A stretch of 9,671 nucleotides of DNA from the NCBI GenBank assembly GCA_016875595.1, contig VGPI01000070.1:1-9671 (forward strand). The letters are read 5' to 3'. The DNA is from Candidatus Cloacimonadota bacterium (GTDB lineage Bacteria > Cloacimonadota > Cloacimonadia > Cloacimonadales > Cloacimonadaceae). Position numbers and translations under genes: made by a program. Numbering within the stretch: the stretch's first letter is position 1; every line of letters starts with the position of its first letter. This document shows positions 7,951 through 9,671 of the stretch, piece by piece. Below the pieces are notes generated by a model. That model saw only the letters and a program-made list of their open reading frames with translations. It did no database searches and was not told the DNA's origin.

Positions 7951-7954
7951 TCCT
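7951..7954 (-). promoter_or_regulatory. Ribosome binding site of uvrB
   Basis: The minus strand has AGGA six bases before the uvrB ATG, which supports the chosen start; the encoded MPLFKLISDY also matches the usual UvrB N-terminus just before the GDQPQAI motif. Confidence 0.7.
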
Positions 7955-8004
7955 AAGTTAGGTGCTGTAACAGGTCATTCACCATGGTGTGAGATGCTGG
8001 TCAT

Positions 8005-8020
8005 TTCGATCATAATCGAA
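8005..8020 (-). promoter_or_regulatory. Palindromic operator candidate over the uvrB -10
   Basis: TTCGAT (8005-8010) and ATCGAA (8015-8020) form a perfect inverted repeat around four bases. On the minus strand the site contains TATGAT (8009-8014), a five-of-six match to a -10 element, which would place the uvrB transcript start near 8002 and leave a leader of about 57 bases. No good -35 is seen at 17 bases. A repressor bound here would block uvrB; LexA is the obvious suspect for this gene, but the motif is not a LexA box I know. Confidence 0.4.
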
Positions 8021-8050
8021 TCCGAGATGATGTTTTTCATACATTTCTGC

Positions 8051-8079
8051 TTGACTGATACCTTTGGTAATTCTTTATG
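8051..8079 (+). promoter_or_regulatory. Possible promoter of the small-protein/ndk pair
   Basis: TTGACT (8051-8056) is a good -35 match and TTTATG (8074-8079) lies 17 bases further on as a poor -10. A later alternative starts at TTGATA (8091-8096) with an AT-rich stretch at 8114-8125. Some promoter must lie in this divergent gap, but which one is uncertain. Confidence 0.25.
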
Positions 8080-8132
8080 GCGTCATGGAATTGATAAACG
8101 GGTTTTTGTCGAGAGAATAAATAAACCAAGAT

Positions 8133-8136
8133 GGAG
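8133..8136 (+). promoter_or_regulatory. Ribosome binding site deciding the start at 8143
   Basis: GGAG lies six bases before the ATG at 8143. The in-frame ATG at 8131 has no Shine-Dalgarno sequence before it and itself overlaps this GGAG region, so the later start is preferred and the protein loses four residues (MEIE). Confidence 0.6.
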
Positions 8137-8142
8137 ATAGAA

Positions 8143-8466
8143 ATGCTTAACAGCGAAGACGTTCAAATCAATTATGAGAATCTGCTCAAGCTCGGATTCG
8201 TGGTCATTGATGTCCGGTACAAGGATTATGACATCCTTTCCGATAGTCCCAAGCTTGTTATCGCCCGCGTGGAGACCGATCGCGACGAGTTTTACCAGAC
8301 CATGCTCAAGCAATACACGGCAATTGAATTCAAAGCCAACGAGGTGTATGAGATCTGGTCTGACATCCTGCGGCACAAAGTAAAGATGAGCAAAGTGCTC
8401 AATCGGGACATTGCCATCAAAGTGGCGGCTCTGGACTACATCGAAACCGTATATCCAGTCAAATGA
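8143..8466 (+). CDS. Conserved-looking small cytoplasmic protein of unknown function, coupled to ndk
   Basis: A 107-residue protein I do not recognise. It has no signal peptide, membrane segment or cysteine-based metal site. The order of hydrophobic and charged residues suggests an alpha/beta fold: a helix (about 5-16), a strand with GFVVIDVRYKDY (18-29), another with KLVIARVE (37-44), then mostly helix, ending in a long segment about 67-107 that includes EVYEIWSDILRHKV and NRDIAIKVAALDYIETV. The start at 8143 is chosen for the GGAG six bases before it; 8131 is the alternative. Its TGA overlaps the ndk start as ATGA (8463-8466), so the two are almost surely on one transcript and translationally coupled. 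Base usage looks like that of its neighbours. A structural or regulatory partner for Ndk, or an unrelated passenger, are both open. Confidence 0.75.
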   Translation: MLNSEDVQINYENLLKLGFVVIDVRYKDYDILSDSPKLVIARVETDRDEFYQTMLKQYTAIEFKANEVYEIWSDILRHKVKMSKVLNRDIAIKVAALDYIETVYPVK

Positions 8467-8864
8467 CCCAGCATACCCTGATGCTGATCAAGCCCAATGC
8501 GGTGGAACAGCATCACATTGGGCAGATCATAACTATCGTGGAACAGCATGGTTTTACCATCCGTAATATCCGGATGTTTCATTTCAATGATGTGCTTGCC
8601 CACCGGTTCTATAATGTCCATGAGGGCAAGCCCTTTTTTGACCGGCTGATCGCCTTCATGACTTCTGGTGATACTGTGGCGTTGCTGCTGAAGAAAGAAA
8701 ACGCCGTGGAAGAACTGCGGAACCTGATCGGAGAAGTGGAACCGGAGAAGCGAAAACCCGGAACGATCCGTTATCAATTTGCTGAGGGTGTCACCGAGAA
8801 CGCCGTCCATGCCTCAGATACCATTGAGAATGCGGCTGAGGAGATCCGACTGATCTTTGGTTGA
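8463..8864 (+). CDS. ndk: Nucleoside diphosphate kinase
   Basis: A complete 133-residue Ndk, which moves the gamma phosphate between nucleoside di- and triphosphates through a phospho-histidine. Visible: TLMLIKPNAV (5-14) with the ATP-contacting Lys10, AHRFYNVHEGKPFFDRL (46-62), MTSGDTVALLL (66-76), KPGTIRYQF (98-106), and the active-site block NAVHASD (113-119) with catalytic His116. The C-terminus stops soon after the final helix (AAEEIRLIFG), making it slightly shorter than the 140-150 residues common in the family but with all core motifs. The ATG overlaps the stop of the upstream gene as ATGA, and no Shine-Dalgarno sequence stands before it, so its translation probably depends on the preceding gene. 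It faces the beta-barrel gene across a 203-base convergent gap. Confidence 0.97.
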   Translation: MTQHTLMLIKPNAVEQHHIGQIITIVEQHGFTIRNIRMFHFNDVLAHRFYNVHEGKPFFDRLIAFMTSGDTVALLLKKENAVEELRNLIGEVEPEKRKPGTIRYQFAEGVTENAVHASDTIENAAEEIRLIFG

Positions 8865-8957
8865 GCAGCTATACCGAACTTATCCAATCCCCTTTTTTTC
8901 CTGACCAGTTTCATTCTCATCGCCAATTAGATCAAGCCGATCTCAAGCCACCTTGCC

Positions 8958-9020
8958 CTCGAGATCCCCTCGAGTACTCGAAGCGAACTCGAAGCGAACT
9001 CGAAGCGAAGTCGATCGAAA
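8958..9020. repeat. Diverged copy of the 11-base-unit palindromic repeat
   Basis: CTCGAG occurs at 8958-8963 and 8969-8974, 11 bases apart. It is followed by three exact tandem copies of CTCGAAGCGAA (8977-8987, 8988-8998, 8999-9009) and a degenerate fourth, GTCGATCGAAA. The left part matches the left arm of the palindrome at 350-404 at nearly every base, and the right units differ from that copy mainly by A for G. The core TCGAGTACTCGA (8970-8981) still pairs perfectly; the outer stem is broken by mismatches, and an extra unit sits on the right. It lies in the gap between the ndk and beta-barrel genes, which end toward each other. The remainder of the gap (8865-8957 and 9021-9067) holds a run of seven Ts at 8893-8899 without a hairpin, and nothing else I can name. 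Confidence 0.8.
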
Positions 9021-9067
9021 CTCTGGATGAAAATGGGGTCAATCGGTCGAATAGATGCTATGGATAA

Positions 9068-9671
9068 TCAGAAACGGAATTCCACACCAAAGGTAACTGT
9101 ATTGATCACTTCGTCCTTACCTCGGATAATGCCGTCATTATCAATATCCAGATACCTTTGGGTGAACCGCCCGACCAGTCGGGAATCCGTGGATATGGTG
9201 TAAGTCATTTTGCCATCGATCTGGGCAGCGGTGTTGCGCAAACGACGGAAGTTTATATAATGGACGTTACGCTGGGAATAGGCAATTGAGGCGTCAGCCA
9301 GACGCGGAATGTAGTCCTGCATCACTTTCACTCCTGCCCACAGTGATTTCCCGGTGCGAACTTGCTCTCCATACATATCCTGAAAGGCAATTTTGAGATA
9401 GAAGATCTCCTGGATATTGGCAAGAACACTTCCATACCATCCCCAGGAAGCTTTGTAGCCGTCCAATACAGATTCTTTACCTTCCAGAGCATATACATTC
9501 CGGTTTGTGTCGTTATCATACACATATAAAACATGACAACGCTCATCTTCGTAAACTCCGTCAAAAAAACCCGGTTTGAATTTGTCGCCGAAACTGCGGA
9601 ATTCCAGGAGGGCATTGAAGATTGAGAAATCAGCACCAAAGCCGGGGAAAATGAAGCCACTGCCATAATCC
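9068..9671 (-). CDS. Outer-membrane beta-barrel-like protein, C-terminal part (5' end outside window)
   Basis: The minus-strand frame is open from the right edge to a TGA at 9068-9070, giving the last 200 residues. The GTG at 9521-9523 is not taken as a start because the frame continues unbroken upstream with similar sequence (DYGSGFIFPGFGADFSIF, then NALLEFRSFGDKFKPGFF). The protein alternates polar and aromatic residues in short strand-like runs separated by loops, for example WGWYGSVLANI, IFYLKIAFQDMYG, DASIAYSQRNVHY, DGKMTYTISTDSRLVGRFTQRY, and ends VTFGVEFRF. A terminal Phe after alternating hydrophobics is the known signal for insertion by the BAM machinery. A DIDNDGIIRGKDE stretch just before the last strand is an acidic loop that looks like a calcium-binding turn. 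Family and function are not recognisable from this part. Confidence 0.75.
   Translation of the reverse strand, partial: DYGSGFIFPGFGADFSIFNALLEFRSFGDKFKPGFFDGVYEDERCHVLYVYDNDTNRNVYALEGKESVLDGYKASWGWYGSVLANIQEIFYLKIAFQDMYGEQVRTGKSLWAGVKVMQDYIPRLADASIAYSQRNVHYINFRRLRNTAAQIDGKMTYTISTDSRLVGRFTQRYLDIDNDGIIRGKDEVINTVTFGVEFRF

Noticed and set aside
7946..8004. GGTCAT three times at 7946, 7973 and 7999 (spacing 27 and 26) as a regulator array
   Set aside because: A six-base match is too short to stand out, and the first copy overlaps the uvrB ribosome-binding region.
8131..8142. Earlier ATG as the start of the small gene before ndk
   Set aside because: No Shine-Dalgarno sequence precedes it, while GGAG stands six bases before the ATG at 8143.
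8801..8819. NAVHASD in place of NxxHGSD in Ndk as an odd active site
   Set aside because: Ala after the catalytic His is, as far as I know, a common variant in bacterial Ndk proteins, so it is not unusual.
8893..8899. Run of seven Ts after ndk as an intrinsic terminator
   Set aside because: No stable hairpin lies directly before it.
8861..9067. Open plus-strand frame of 68 codons downstream of ndk
   Set aside because: Much of it is translation of the 11-base repeat array; 11 is not a multiple of three, so copies read in different frames, and no ribosome binding site or domain supports it.

Overview
The window looks like bacterial chromosome with roughly even base composition. The left-edge gene fragment ends in a FlgD-like / type IX-style C-terminal sorting domain. 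The right-edge fragment ends in an aromatic-rich beta-barrel C-terminus. The polysaccharide deacetylase-like protein has a long N-terminal extension. Together these suggest a Gram-negative member of the FCB group (Fibrobacterota, Chlorobiota, Bacteroidota and relatives). Cloacimonadota is my best guess, but that is inference and cannot be settled from the sequence alone.

Layout. 2-265 (+): 3' end of a secreted protein with a C-terminal sorting domain. 266-451: no gene; two small hairpins and a 53-55 bp near-perfect palindrome. 452-1054 (-): a decayed gene for a small exported protein, broken by three frameshifts. 1051-5658 (-): a compact block transcribed leftward, lon protease, then a deacetylase-like protein, then a PlsC-type acyltransferase, followed directly by the pseudogene. 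5659-5946: leader of lon. 5947-7944 (-): uvrB. 7945-8142: divergent control region with a palindrome over the likely uvrB -10. 8143-8864 (+): a two-gene unit, an unrecognised 107-residue protein and nucleoside diphosphate kinase, sharing ATGA. 8865-9067: convergent gap with a second, diverged copy of the palindromic repeat. 9068-9671 (-): C-terminal 200 residues of an outer-membrane beta-barrel-like protein.

How the genes fit together. UvrB (nucleotide excision repair) and Lon (ATP-dependent proteolysis) are housekeeping stress functions. The deacetylase-like protein and acyltransferase fit glycan or lipid envelope chemistry, and they probably share transcripts with lon because the gaps are 24 and 15 bases. 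Ndk balances nucleoside triphosphates, and its small partner is probably co-translated.

I see no convincing new multi-gene system such as a defence island, CRISPR array, mobile element or biosynthetic cluster. The best non-routine signals are the 11-base-unit palindromic repeat family (two copies, both beside gene 3' ends), the triple-frameshift pseudogene, the uvrB operator candidate, and the unknown protein coupled to Ndk.
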